NCBI GenBank assembly: GCA_037501455.1
Contig: CM074858.1
Span: 89,564,501-89,628,500, forward strand
Reading direction: 5' to 3'
DNA from: Lantana camara
Taxonomy: Eukaryota > Streptophyta > Magnoliopsida > Lamiales > Verbenaceae
Length of the DNA stretch: 64,000 nt
A program made the translations under genes and the position numbers. Numbering within the stretch: the stretch's first letter is position 1; each line of letters starts with the position of its first letter. A model generated the notes under the pieces. That model saw only the letters and a program-made list of their open reading frames with translations. It ran no database searches and was not told the DNA's origin. Positions 35,601 through 46,906 of the stretch are shown here, one piece after another.

Positions 35601-37111
35601 CTTACGAGCTTCAATGAACGACAAGAGAGGAGCAATCTTCAATTCTTTTCCCATTGTCACTTCTTCTCCCAACTTAACCTTCTTGGTAAAACAATCAACT
35701 GTGGCGTGATACCGAAACAACCAATCCATTCCCAGAATAACCCCGTATCTGTTCATCGGCATTACTACCAAATCTGCCTGATATTCTCTGCCTTCAAACC
35801 CAATCACACAATCTCTGACCACCTAATCCGTCTCAAGCCTTCCACCCAACGGCGAACTCACCACATAACAAGCATTCAAACACATAACAGGCAAACACAA
35901 AGTATCAACTAATTTGCAAGATATAAAAGAATGAGTAGCGCCAGGGTCAAATAATGCATGTATGTTCGTGTTATGGATGCATATCGTCCTTCCACCATGG
36001 CAATGGGATTGGCTTCCACATCTTGCTCTTCACCAGCAAGGGCATATGCATGAGCCGGTATCATGGGCCTTTGAGCTCCCGGTTGATAGCCCGGAGTCTT
36101 GTCTGGACAAGTGTTAGCCATATGTGTTACCTTCCCGCAGATCAAACACTGACCCAACCTTCTTCTGCAAGTGTTGTAGGTGTGAGTAGGGCCTCCACAA
36201 TACAAACATGGTGACTGATCATGTCGAGGATCAGAAGTAGCCGGAGGTACTTGTGGCTTCGGTGGTGCAGTTCTTGGAGCTCGAAACTTCTTGTTTTGGC
36301 CTTGGAATGGCTGAGAGGGGGATACCATAGGCCTTTTCCCCTTTCCAAATCCAGATCCTTGTCCTATTTGCATGCGAGGAATGGGATCCTTTTTCTTATA
36401 TTCCTCTTCCAGCACCAATGCCCTTTGTACAGTATCAGCAAAAGACTCAAAGTTATGACCTGCATGCCCATGTCGGAGATCCTGTCTCAATCCAGCAATA
36501 AACTTCTTCCCCTTTCTCTTTTCATCCCGTGTAATGTGAGGTGCATATTTGCCAAGCCGATTGAAAAGAGAAAGATACTGAGCCACTGTTCGAGTTCCCT
36601 GTTTCAAATCCATAAACTCTTGTTCTTTTCTCTCCCGAACCACGTCAGGCACAAAAGCCTCTCGAAACTCCCTTACAAAGACTTCCCAGTTAACTTCCTC
36701 TCCTTCCACCTCAAGCTTCTCTCGAGTACGTTCCCACCAATCATAGGCTTCTCCATCCAGCTGAAAAATAGCAAACTGAGCCTTCTCTTGAGAGGTAAAT
36801 TGTCTAACATTGAAAATCCTCTCAATCCGAGTGAGCCATCCTTCCGATATTGCATCATCAACCGAACCGGAAAACCTTGGAGGATTATAACTCAAAAACA
36901 ACCCATGATGATCTCTCGGGTTATTAGGAGGAGATGCTTGTTGCTCAGCTGGTGGTTGTATCGGAGGATCCTGAGCCCTTCTATGTTCAACATAATTTTA
37001 CACCGCTTCCATAAAATGCTCCATATTCATAGGCGATTGTGGAGGATTAGGGGAATGATCACGGTGATGATGACGTCCCGGAGACCTCTCCCGGTGTCTT
37101 CTAGGAGGCAT
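32626..37111 (-). pseudogene. Tekay copy 2 gag-pol-chromodomain, broken but nearly full length
   Basis: The start is ATG 37111 (MPPRRHRERSPGRHHH). Gag has tandem knuckles CLYCGGPTHTYNTC and CLICGKVTHMANTC; protease [20 protein letters not shown] and FIDD; RNase [12 protein letters not shown] and [10 protein letters not shown]; integrase [19 protein letters not shown] and GPYEIL; and a tail typical of chromoviruses (ILDRKFQELRNRRFPLVKVLW, EEATWE) ending at 32626. Lesions: TAA at 36998-37000 in gag, a 1-bp loss near 35987 before the protease, TAG at 35823-35825, TAG at 33807-33809 in the integrase zinc finger (VK*CLTC), and a 1-bp loss near 33652. RT and RNase H lie in one open frame of 671 codons (33807-35822). 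Confidence 0.94.
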
Positions 37112-37303
37112 CCTGTTTAGTCAAACACTAACATGCATGCTAGATTTAGTCCATGCGTGACAATGCAATGAATTCAATCAAGTCAAGAATCAAAGCACAT
37201 TATCACGCGAAAATGCAATTACTACACATTAGCAAACAATTCTTAAAGCCGAACGACCTAACTGACTCAACACGACAATAGAACCCTAGTTTTGCAACCT
37301 TGG

Positions 37304-37315
37304 GCTCTGATACCA
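37304..37315 (-). other. Primer binding site (initiator tRNA-Met), Tekay copy 2
   Basis: The minus strand reads TGGTATCAGAGC, a perfect match to the expected initiator tRNA-Met site, nine bases inside the 5' LTR. Confidence 0.9.
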
Positions 37316-37324
37316 CTCAAAGGA

Positions 37325-40320
37325 TGTAACGCCCGAGCGCGAGACGTCACATGCCCCGCACCATGACCCGACCCGTATATGATATGGATTTCCATACACA
37401 TGCCAAATCATAGCGAACGGATACATACACACTCTCTAAGCCAGGCGGGACTAACCTATCACTTAAACCCCAACAACAACCACAACAACAATCAGAGTAA
37501 CAGAAAAGCGGAAGCAATAATTCATATACCATATACTGAGCTATATGCTCTAGATACCAACATGTATTCCTATATTGAGCTATATGCTCTAGGTACCACC
37601 ATATAAGTTCGAGTAAGCTCAGTAATTCTAATACGAACATGTACGCTCGGAATACATATACAATAACCAAAAAGATCATAAAAAGTAAGCGTATGAGTGT
37701 AAAGAAAGAAAGGCTAGACACTATGCAAGACTCTCTCAGACTTGTATCCCGCCTAGCATCCCTTCCTGCAAAAAGAAACTGAAACAACTCCGGGTTCAGT
37801 CTTTGACAGACTGGTGGGTATAAAAACAGGCATAATATCATAATATGGCGGAATTTAAACACATACATGCAAGCTATAATCCTTATTCGAGGTTTAGAAG
37901 CATTTTTCCCAAGTGGGAAAATAAAATACAACGAATAGGATTATAACAATTCATTTCATTCATTAGGTCGTTTGTAGCCCGACGAGGGGACGTGCATTAT
38001 CTCCAACCAACATCTCGTGTAATTCGTTAATCATTCATTCATTCATTCGTTCATGCATTCATTCTTTCATGCACATTCATTAGATCATTCATTCGATCAT
38101 TCATATACTCCTTCTTCCTCCGGTTAGGGACGGGTTTGCAAGGCCCGAACCCTCATTCATTGGTGCTAGAGGGGTACATGAATCCCCAAAAGCGCGGGTC
38201 CCCTTTCTTTCACTAATCTCCTGGTGAAGTCTAGGTTACCGAAATTGATGGAACTAGTACATGTGGATTCCCGTCAGCCCAAGCTTCCCCGGTTCACCAA
38301 TACACTAAGTCCCGGGCCCCCATTCATTGTGAACATTCATTTCTCGCCAAAACTTTTGGTAGGATATTCAAATTAAAGGCTTAACATTGAAAACATTGAT
38401 TCGTTGGAAAACTCGATATAGATATATATATCTTTGGCCAAAATCTTGCACATTGGGTATATTGGGGTCATATCTTTAACTAATAGAAGAAAAACCCACC
38501 TGGTAGACCAAAGAGCTCGACAAAGCCCTCACTGCTCAACCCCGTCTCCCACTGGGTCAATATCTGTGTGACAAAGGTAGTGTGAGACTCAATTATGACC
38601 ACATTTGATGCTCGACAATGAAATGACATGCTATGGAATACTTGAAACATAAGAGCATGTCCAATTATGATCATGAAAACCGTGGAATTCAATTAAACAG
38701 GTAATTCACCAAGTTTCATTCAATATACGGTAAAACCGTATTCATTCCCGTTCATAGCGTTCATAACTTTCATACTTTTCATTCTTGCATTCATATAGTC
38801 CTTGAGGTCATATATCAATCATAATTCAAAGTATAAATGAATTCACGTTGCATATAATTCACGAATACGAACCATAAACACAATACAAGCAATAAAAGAG
38901 TTCCCCCAAAGCTGCCATTTCAAATGACACGGCCGTGTTGAGTTTTCAAAGGAAATGGACACGGCCGTGTCCGAGGTTTAAAAATCAAATTTTCCAAGTC
39001 GAGGGCTTGACACGGCCATGTTGAGTTTTCAAAGCATTTGGACACGACCGTGTCCGATTTTCTGAAAATAATTTTCCAAAGTCGAGAGCCCAACACGGTC
39101 GTGTCCATTTTGAGTTCAAAGCTGACACGGCCGTGTCAGCTCATCGTCTTCAAAGAGAAAACAGAGCAAAAGCTCTGTTTCACGAGGGAAAGGCTTTGGA
39201 GAAGCATAGCAGCAACAAGGAAGCTCTTAGGTACACTTAGACACGAATTCAATCCATATAATTCATATAACATGTAACCCAAGCTAGAACACAAGAATAC
39301 ATGCTCAAAATTGGCCAAATCATCATCAATTCTCATGATCATCAAACATGGAGCTTCAAGCTCCTTCAATGGCAATTCATTCTATAATCCACCAACATGA
39401 AATTTAAAGATATAGCAATGGTAAGGAAGCTTCAAGCAACAATTTCCATGCATCAACTCTCACTTTAAACCATCAAAATCCCAAATTCAAGATCAAGCCC
39501 CAATTCATGCTCATATTCAAACAACATGAATCTTTCACTCATACCAAGCTATCCATAGATGAAAAGATAGAGAAGGAGATGGAGAATACAAATCATCAAT
39601 TACCTTGAAAAGAGATGGAGGATTGATTGATCTTGAGCTCAAAGTTTGGTTGATCAAAATGAGGGTTTCTTGGAGCTTTTCCCTTGTCTCTTGAGATAAA
39701 GAATTGATCGATCAAAAAATGGAAGCACAAGGAAGCAAATGCTGATATTTAGTAAGGAAACGGGTAGGATACGGGTCGGTCCAAGTCCGGTTTGTTTAAG
39801 AAACGGTTCAAACAAGTTATAAAGTCGAGGCTATAGAAAGGTTCGTTGTCGAAGGTTCAAATAATATCGAAAAGATACGAGGTCAAGTTTAAAGGATAGG
39901 TATCATCGAAACAAGTTCAACGTCGTTTACGGATCTCGGTTTCGAGGTCCGGAGCTCAAAATATAGCGAAAACCGTCCAGGGTTGCCTATTATACAAATA
40001 GGTCCCTAAACTTTCAAAAAGTGGCAATTAAGCCCAAACTCAATTTCCAATTGAGTCCAAAACATTCAAATAAGTTACAATCAAGCCCACGGATTACACG
40101 AAACACGTAATTCCATTCAATTAACACCGAATTCACGAAATTCACATTCTCACAATTTCATTCATATATTCATAGCTCACATTGACATTCATATGGAATT
40201 TAAACAAATAAATCAAATTAGAAACGAATTCAATTCATAATTCAAAATATAAAGTCATATAATTAAATGTAAATGCGCACGTAACACTTACCTGCACGTG
40301 TGAAAGCACGGGGCGTTACA
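37325..40320 (-). repeat. 5' LTR of Tekay copy 2
   Basis: Partner of 29593-32591. The palindrome cores start at 38927, 38959, 39010, 39042, 39093 and 39125 (32, 51, 32, 51, 32 bp). The last is part of GCTGACACGGCCGTGTCAGC (39121-39140), as in copy 1. It ends GGGGCGTTACA next to the AGGGG duplication. Confidence 0.95.
38926..39140. repeat. Palindrome array in the second Tekay copy 2 LTR
   Basis: Six dyads with the same alternating 32/51-bp spacing. Cores 3, 4 and 5 have single substitutions (ACACGGCCATGT, ACACGACCGTGT, ACACGGTCGTGT), at positions partly different from those in the partner LTR. The substitutions therefore arose after or around insertion and look like C-to-T or G-to-A decay. 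Confidence 0.85.
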
Positions 40321-40325
40321 AGGGG

Positions 40326-40486
40326 AGTTCTTATACATGCACAGCTAAAGTAAACGCATACCAAACAAGAGCATATAAAGAAGTGTTGCCTCAATACGTT
40401 ATTTTATTCAAAGATTATCTGTGATTACAATAAGGAAAAGCACAAAGCGGATATACAATCGGCTTTCTAGGGCACTATTCCTAACA
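40326..40486 (-). repeat. 5' LTR of the copia element, second segment
   Basis: This continues 27827-29592 after the nested Tekay, from AGTTCTTATACATGC to CCTAACA, and matches 21533-21693. Confidence 0.93.
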
Positions 40487-40491
40487 ACTCC

Positions 40492-41551
40492 TCCTCGTCC
40501 ATCAATTCTTTGGCCCTAATTAGCCAACCGTAGTTCCTCATCGCAAGGGCTAAATCCTGGGCCCATGATAAAGGAAATGTGGGCTCTGAACGAGACTTTA
40601 TGAGAGGCCCCTCCCGTGGATAACCCACGCTCGAGGAACACCAAAATCATCACCCTCGGGGGCCCTCACAAAGAAGAACTTCTCTTTTCACTCGGCACCA
40701 TATGATGTTGATGGTAAGTCAATCAATTTTAAGTTAGATTTTGCTTGAATGTAGTAGAAGCCCGTCCTCGGAGAAGAACGAGGCGAGCGTGCCACTTGAA
40801 ACAAGCTATTAAAGTTGTGGATCGAGGGCTCGTTCCCAGTGTATTTCATCAGAATTATGAAGGTATTGATGAGGGCAATGCCGCTGGGGTTAATTTGTGA
40901 AGGGCTCAGATTCAAACAGTTGAGGATACTCGCCACTGGAATTGAAATTGAGAATCTCAGCCCTCCTGCAGTTATAGCATTCCTATACACTTTCATTTCT
41001 CCAGGGGGTGGATTATTTGCCCTCTTGTACGCAGCAGGTACCCGATATGTAAACCGTTCGTCCTAGTGTATTGGGGCCCTCATTGTAACCAAATTCCCCA
41101 CGGATATGGTGCTCTAGATCTCATCTGGGGTCCTCTCAGTGGCCTGCATGCCAGAACTTTCTCCCTCAGCGGATTTCTTGGACTTCTTACTCTTCTTTCT
41201 ACATTTGGTGGGGGGTTCCTCTGAAGGTCCGGCCACCCCCTCCTGAACGGGGCCGAGAATGGCTACCGCCACTGTACTACGTTGGGGGTTAATGGAACTC
41301 TTTGTCAAAGGCAATGTAACACCCTGACGTTCTGCCTCCATCACCAAGTTCATCTCTTTAAAGAGGTGGTCAACCCCACCAGGATTTCTTTCTCCCACGG
41401 CCGATACAGCGGCGTCAAGATCTTCATCCCTCGCCTCTCCAAAAATTTCTGCCACAGTTCGGTGGTGAGGGGTGGGATTGTGAGAGGAGCAACTAGAACT
41501 GACCAAATCTTCAATCTCCCTCACCATTTTGTCAATAAATTCGTTGGACAT
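40492..41551 (-). pseudogene. Tat antisense extra gene, N-terminal half (Transposase_28-like)
   Basis: The ATG is at 41551 (MSNEFIDKMVREIEDL). A Lys/Ser-rich stretch (KCRKKSKKSKKS) leads to a region resembling the plant Transposase_28 / 'putative gypsy type transposon' family: KVYRNAITAGGLRFSISIPV, LNLSPSQINPSG, FNSLFQVARSPRS, FYYIQ, then FFFVRAPEGDDFGVPRAWV. Stops at about 41114 and 41064 and one after SYGAE (about 40688) break the frame. The copia insertion at 40486 separates it from the coiled-coil half. It has its own upstream TATA box. The biochemical role of the family is not known to me. Confidence 0.65.
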
Positions 41552-41773
41552 TTTGAATTGGAGATAGGTGGTTGAAGCGGCTAAAGAGGTGTAGAAGAAG
41601 AAACCTAGTGATCTAAAGGTTAGTAAGGAAGAAGTTAGTGATGAATCAAGAAAATACCTAAAGTGCTTGAAGGCTTGAAGGTGCTTGAAGTTCTCTGAAG
41701 AATGCGAGAAAGTTTCTGGAAATCCTTAAGTGCTTGATTGCGTGAAGAGGGAATAATAATGAAGGCAGATCTC

Positions 41774-41781
41774 TATTTATA
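41774..41781 (-). promoter_or_regulatory. TATA box of the Tat antisense gene
   Basis: The minus strand reads TATAAATAGAGATC, 223 bp before the ATG at 41551. Between them lie a candidate donor CACTTTAG|GTATTTTC and acceptor CTAACCTTTAG, so a small leader intron is possible. The promoter points away from the adjacent LTR (42057) and is separate from the LTR's own promoter. Confidence 0.5.
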
Positions 41782-42018
41782 AGGAAGAGAGTTGGTGCGA
41801 TTTGTGAAATAAATTCAAAAGTTACAATCATTCCTGCCTAGATAACTGCCCACTTTTGTGAACCATCACACACATCCCAAGAATCATGTGTCGTTTCCTA
41901 AAATGGCGCAACCACTTACCCCAACAGCATTAAATGCCTGATGTCTCAAGCGGTCAAGGCGTGCTCAACTTCCCCGCCAAGTAGAGGCCCTCGAGATTTT
42001 GAAAGATAAAATTCTACA

Positions 42019-42036
42019 GTCCACATTACTGTGGAC
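42019..42036. other. Hairpin just before the Tat polypurine tract
   Basis: GTCCACA (42019-42025) and TGTGGAC (42030-42036) form a perfect 7-bp stem with a 4-nt loop (TTAC), seven bases before the polypurine tract. Confidence 0.5.
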
Positions 42037-42042
42037 CACATA

Positions 42043-42056
42043 ATTGGGGGGCAAAA
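42043..42056 (+). other. Polypurine tract of the Tat-like element
   Basis: ATTGGGGGGCAAAA sits directly before TGATCAGG, the inferred LTR start. The tract fixes the element's orientation as plus, opposite to its antisense gene. Confidence 0.75.
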
Positions 42057-42613
42057 TGATCAGGCTAAATTACGCTTATGACACGTATATGGCATAAGGC
42101 CCATTCATAGCATTACACCGTGGCGTCTGAAGAATACCACAGAATCCCCCTCGCGGGTAAGCATTACCCTCAAAGAGATAATCGTTCCAACTTTACAAGG
42201 ACTCCTAGCCCTCCCCCCTCCCCCCCCCCCCCTCGAAGCGGGCAAGAAATGCTAGTCACAATAAACGTGGGTGACCCTCGTGACCGCTCCAGGGTCTGCC
42301 CTGGAAACCTCCTCTCTTGGCTGCGAAGACGGATTTGCTCCTCCTTTCAGGACAACACCTTAGGCTCAGGTGCCCCTCGGACCTGCGAGCCTCAGGGCCC
42401 CCATCCCAACCCGAGTGTGCCTAGCCCTCGGTAACAACCCCAAAAGGCTCTTTGACACATGGTATATTCCCGGGTACCTGCCACTGTTGCCCGCCACCCA
42501 CCTTTTCACAAGCTTTTGCAGGAGATCCCTTTCAGAGGACCCTCATCACGCCACCTGTCTAGGGCAACACCAATGCAGGACGACTTGGTGGCAATTACCA
42601 AAAGGGCCATGAA
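42057..42613 (+). repeat. Tat-like 3' LTR, left part (U3)
   Basis: This starts TGATCAGG after the polypurine tract and is C/T-rich with a run of 13 C at about 42220-42232. It is cut at 42613 by the solo LTR; the sequence ATGA(A/C) is duplicated on both sides. No gene seen. Confidence 0.65.
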
Positions 42614-45600
42614 TGTAACGCCCCGGCTTTTCGTTTAAACTAATGTGTCGTATTTGTTTATAAATTACGCAATTAAATTAGCCAGCTATGTGATTAATTG
42701 TTTATAAGTGTTTCGTATTTAATTTTATTATAAATTGTTAATCAATTATGCATTAATCAATTGCATTAATTTATTCAAATCTGTTGACCTTGGATCATAA
42801 TTAAAATGGAATTTAAACTTTAGTTTTAAATTGTAATGCATGAATTTATTAAGGATATACGCATGCTTGTTTATTGGTGCTACGTTCTCATATGAAATGA
42901 TTTCGAAATGTTATGGAAATTTAGTACGTCGTAAATATATGTGTTATGAACATGTCTATATGCTCGGTTTATGTTTTCGAATTTATTTGAAGTGTTAACG
43001 AATTTAATTTGATTCGTGGAACCAAATCGGGGGCTAATGAGTAATTAGCGCACCCTTGGTTCCACACATGATATTTTGAGCTCGGGAATTCGGATTCAAA
43101 TTCCGACACCTCCGTTGCCTTCGTATCGACAATTCGGAGACAATGGAACAAGCCTCATACCTTTTTGAGATCATTAAGACCTCCGAATTCCAACCGTAAC
43201 GAGCAACTCGTGCAAGAATTACCCTTTTGTTGACTAGTCTTCATGGTGGGACCCTTTTTACTCAACCTAACCTAACCAAAGCTTAACCATGACTTATGTA
43301 CCTTGAGTTAAGCCCTTTCTTCCCCCTTTTAGCAGAAAAAACCGAACCAAACCTCCCTTATTGCTGCTACAACTGATCGAGAAAGAGGGAGAGAAGAAAG
43401 AAGAAGAAAACTTTGCCCTTTTGTGGTTTTTGAGCTCAAACCACCACCTTTCTCTTCCAAATCTTCAAGGTAAGCATATTTTTGTATTCTCTACTCATTT
43501 ATACATGTTTTAATCCATTTATTTCTTGTTTTGCTTCAGATTTGATAAGGGTTTCATTTAGAACATGTTTAGGGTTTTGAGGGATTCTTGCCTTCTTGGA
43601 GTAGCTTAGGTTTGGGGCTGATTTCTTGCATGAAACTTGGTTATATGAACTTGTTTCTCTTCCCTTTTGATACCCAAGCCATGCTAGATGACTTATGGAT
43701 GATTTCTCCTTAGAACCCTTGGATGAAATGAGAGTTTTTGAGCATGAGACTTGAGGTTGGATCCCCTCCCCTGTTTTTCGAACCGCTGCTGCACCTTTTG
43801 CCTTGTTGCTTGATTTCGTGATTGAAAACTGATATTATGAGATTTTTTCTTGGCCTATTTGTTTCCTAACTGATATTATAAGATGTTAGGATGATTTTCT
43901 CTTTAGACCCTTTGATGAAATTATGAGATATAGAGCTCTAAACTTAAAGATCAAACTACCTGCCCTGTTTCGGGACTGCTGTGTGAAATCATTGTTTCTT
44001 GCTTGATCAAATGACCTTCTTTTCGTGTGAATTTGCATGGATATGATGTACACTCATTTCTCTATATGTTAGCATTCATGTTGCAAGCTTTTGGACCCAT
44101 TTTAAACCCCAAAACCGAAACACATGACCTGTTCTTATGCATGATCCATGACAGACTCGCTGCTGTTGCGTGTTGTGACTTGTTGGTCATTCTAATGTGT
44201 TTCAATTCGTGCCATTTTGTATATATATGATTTATATTAGTTTCTTAGTATGTTAGCATGCTTTCCCTAAGGTTTTAGATTCAAATTCAACCCCTAAGTA
44301 CTTGATCATGGCATGATTGAACAATTGAGCTCTTATGTGCGGTTTTGGCGCCCCAGATTTTCTGTATGATTTTGGTGCTCTTAACGTATGATTTGGACTT
44401 TGAACTCTAAATGAAAAATTCTCCTGACATGCTAGATATGTTGTATATCAAGTTTCATAGGATTTGGAGTTGATTTGGTATGTTTTTAGGGACTGATTTT
44501 GTATAGGGTTTGTTTGCCGGTAAGCTTTGGTTGCATTTTTTAGTCTGTACCGTGACACCCCCGTGTCTCATTTGCCTTGTATTGTGTGACACCCCCGTGT
44601 CACACCCTTTTTGCAGTTCTGTACTGAGACACCCCCGTGTCTCAGTCTAGTTTATTTGAGGGACACGGGCGTGTCCCTCCCCTTGTGCATTTCTTGTCTT
44701 TTCCTTTCTGGTTTGTGATTGTTTCACCTTTTTAATGCCTTTATCTTCAATTATGTTGAACTATGAACTTGTTTTGCTATGTGATAGGAGTATTGTGGTT
44801 TAATTTCATAACTTTTGGATGAGCTTTAGGCATGCTTTTGGTGAATTGCTCTGACGTGGCTTGAACGCTTCTATATGAAATGTTAAGTACCTTCTTGTAT
44901 TCTTTTGATGTCTTAAGTGATACTCTTTGCCCTTTTTATTTATTATACTCAATGTAAGCATGTTGAAAGGTATAATGTGACTATGGTCTTAAAGATATTG
45001 CTATGAATTTCGATAGATATGAAAAGATTGAACTTGAATGAATATGAACGTTTATAATATCAAATGAATGGCTCGTCTATAGGATTTAAAGACGTTAATA
45101 GTGCACATGAACATGTTCATTACATAACATTATTTCTTATGCACTTATATCATGTTCATTGCATGTCGTGGGTTATAATTGGTTCATTTAAAGTCTTGAG
45201 TCTCACGAACACGTTACGTTGTCTTTTATACAGTTTATCTCCAGGGTGGAGAGATCTTGATCTTTCAGGCACTCGGTTACCCGTATCCTTGTATCGTCAT
45301 GTTTCAGGTGAGGGTGTTTTCGTTCTAGTTATGTATAAAACCCTACAACCGTATGTGACAAGCTTTGGCCAAAAACCTAATATAGTTATATATGGTTTTC
45401 AAATGAAACGTACCGAGTAATTATTGATCGAGTAAACCCTTTTCAAATGATTTATGAATTATGTTATGTTTCTTATGAATTGATATGTTTTGGCGAGACA
45501 TGATTATGATTGCACGGGCCCAGGGACTTAGTACATGTGGCTATCCGGGGAGGCATGGGCCGACGGTGATCCCATGTGCTAGTTCCACTATATTAGGGCG

Positions 45601-46585
45601 AAACGGACTTCGTCAAGGAGTTTTTGACGGGGAAACGCTAACCGGGCTTTGAGGCCTCATGAACCTCATAGCCGCATTGATATGATTAGGTGGTCGGGCC
45701 TTGCAAACCCGTCCACCACCGGAGGAAGAAGGTTGGAACTTGTTTTATAAATATGATTATGTTATGTTATGATTGTTATGCACCGTGCGGGAAGGCCTAG
45801 ACACGGATCTCCCAAACGACTATGATTTGTGTGTATTATAATATACTGCATGATCACATACTCAATGTATTAATGATATTTGTCGTACACGGTCGGAGTT
45901 GGTTTGAGATGATGCACGCTCACTCGCCGAGCCTTTATGTTTATGTCTAAACTATGAACCTAATGAATTTAATATGAATTAGTCGTAAAGTTCGAGCATT
46001 GTTTATTTATTTTCTTGCCCTTCGTGGGAACTAACTTCCAATAAAACCTTTGCTCGGGATTTATGACTTACATGTGCATGTTTCTTATATATATATGTAT
46101 CGCTCCTGCTCACTCAGTCTTCCAGAGACTGACCCTCTCCCTCCCCAACACTTTAGTGTGCAGGTTTGGCTTTGGAGTTTCGAGCTAGGCGGAGTTATGT
46201 TGAGTTTGAGTCGGTCAAGTTAAGTTAGAAGCGTCTCTGCATTCACCTTATGTATTTAATTTGTAAATGATTCGACCTTGTAAGTTCATGGAATTGAATC
46301 TTGTATAATTGCTATTGAATTGTTTTGTTGGGCTGTGTTTATGAGTTCAAAAGAGGCCTGAAGAGCCCAAGTCTGCTTATGGTTTGTGTGTTTGAATTTG
46401 AGTTTTCCGATGCATTATAGTTTGTTGATTGGTTGCTGTGCAGGGTCTAAGTTCCGCCTAGCTTAGGAGGGTTTTCTGTTTGTCTCCCGTTCGCTATGGT
46501 TTGATACGGGTGCGGATTTACCATTTCGTTACTCGTGTTGAGCCATAGTGCGGGGGATGTGGTGCCTCACGTGCGGGGTGCTACA
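42614..46585 (+). mobile_element. Solo LTR, Tekay-related family B
   Basis: This 3972-bp sequence begins TGTAACGCCCC, ends GGGGTGCTACA and is flanked by ATGAA/ATGAC (four of five bases shared). It shares the order of landmarks with the Tekay LTRs, in opposite orientation: candidate donor TTCAAG|GTAAGC at 43469/43470, a palindrome array at 44554-44679, a block near 45535 related to the Tekay LTR (GGACTTAGTACATGTGG), a hairpin CAGTCT/AGACTG at 46115-46131, an acceptor GTGTGCAG ending at 46163 and then CTAGGCGG. Internal genes are absent, so it is a recombined solo LTR. Short open frames inside are not genes. Confidence 0.85.
44554..44679. repeat. Four dyads with co-varying arms (family B LTR)
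   Basis: Each dyad is arm-loop-arm with loop CCCC (once GGGC): GACAC/GTGTC (44554-44567); GTGTGACAC/GTGTCACAC (44584-44605); ACTGAGACAC/GTGTCTCAGT (44623-44646); GAGGGACAC/GTGTCCCTC (44658-44679). Core spacings are 34, 40, 34 bp. The outer arm bases differ in every copy, yet each pairs perfectly with its own partner. Confidence 0.85.
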
Positions 46586-46830
46586 ATGACCCTCAGATAT
46601 AAATATCTAGACATCATCTCACTCTGTAAGCAAGCTCTCACACTTGAAGCTTTGTTTTACTTCATCTTCTTCACTCCACATCTAAGCCTGACTTGAGCGT
46701 CGGAGAGCTAAACTGGGTATCACCCCCCATTCCCCCATCTTGGCCTTCTGACTATGTATTTGTTCCTAGCAGGTAAAACCCCTTTCTTCCGGCGACCCCT
46801 GCTTGAGTTTTTGGCCCCTGTTTCCCCACA
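46586..46830 (+). repeat. Tat-like 3' LTR, right part (R-U5)
   Basis: This resumes after the solo LTR with TATAAATATC, then AAGCTTTG...GACTTGAGCGTCGGAG and GGTATCACCCCCC, a leader arrangement typical of Tat/Ogre LTRs. The right end is placed at the CCCCACA near 46830 but is not certain, since the other LTR is outside the window. Confidence 0.55.
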
Positions 46831-46906
46831 CAAACAAATTCTAAAGTGTTGATGTTTGCCACCTTGGATCAGACCCCATCAATAATAATCACATGATATT
46901 ATCTTT

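Larger units (their letters stand above)
29593..40320 (-). mobile_element. Tekay/Del-type chromovirus (copy 2), full length, nested in the copia LTR
   Basis: This 10.7-kb element is flanked by perfect AGGGG duplications (29588-29592 and 40321-40325). LTRs are 29593-32591 and 37325-40320 (2999 and 2996 bp), about 2% different by eye. It has the same organisation as copy 1 but is clearly a different subfamily, as the LTRs diverge substantially between the two copies. It retains the complete RT-RNase H region that copy 1 has lost. Confidence 0.96.
19771..40486 (-). mobile_element. Ty1/copia retrotransposon, full length, with a Tekay nested in its 5' LTR
   Basis: Ends are TGTTGGAA...CCTAACA with perfect duplications ACTCC at 19766-19770 and 40487-40491. 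In sense order (minus): 5' LTR (40486-40326 joined to 29592-27827, split by Tekay copy 2), Met-type primer site, 2.2-kb leader, gag with CCHC, protease, integrase, RT, RNase H, polypurine tract, 3' LTR 19771-21693. The domain order (integrase before RT) is diagnostic of Ty1/copia. I do not assign a lineage. Without the nested element it is about 10 kb. LTRs differ by a few percent by eye and the coding region is broken. Confidence 0.94.
17977..46830 (+). mobile_element. Tat-like Ty3/gypsy element, right-hand part, heavily interrupted
   Basis: The element is inferred from its 3' end on the plus strand: polypurine tract 42043-42056, then an LTR starting TGATCAGG at 42057. The LTR holds a TATA-like TATAAATA (about 46596) and the leader motif GACTTGAGCGTCGGAG (about 46693), which I recognise as typical of Tat/Ogre-type LTRs. 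Upstream of the polypurine tract is an antisense gene (17979-19770 plus 40492-41551). Antisense extra genes between pol and the 3' LTR are known for this lineage. Its gag-pol is not in the window. Athila, copia and a solo LTR are all inserted in it. Confidence 0.6.
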
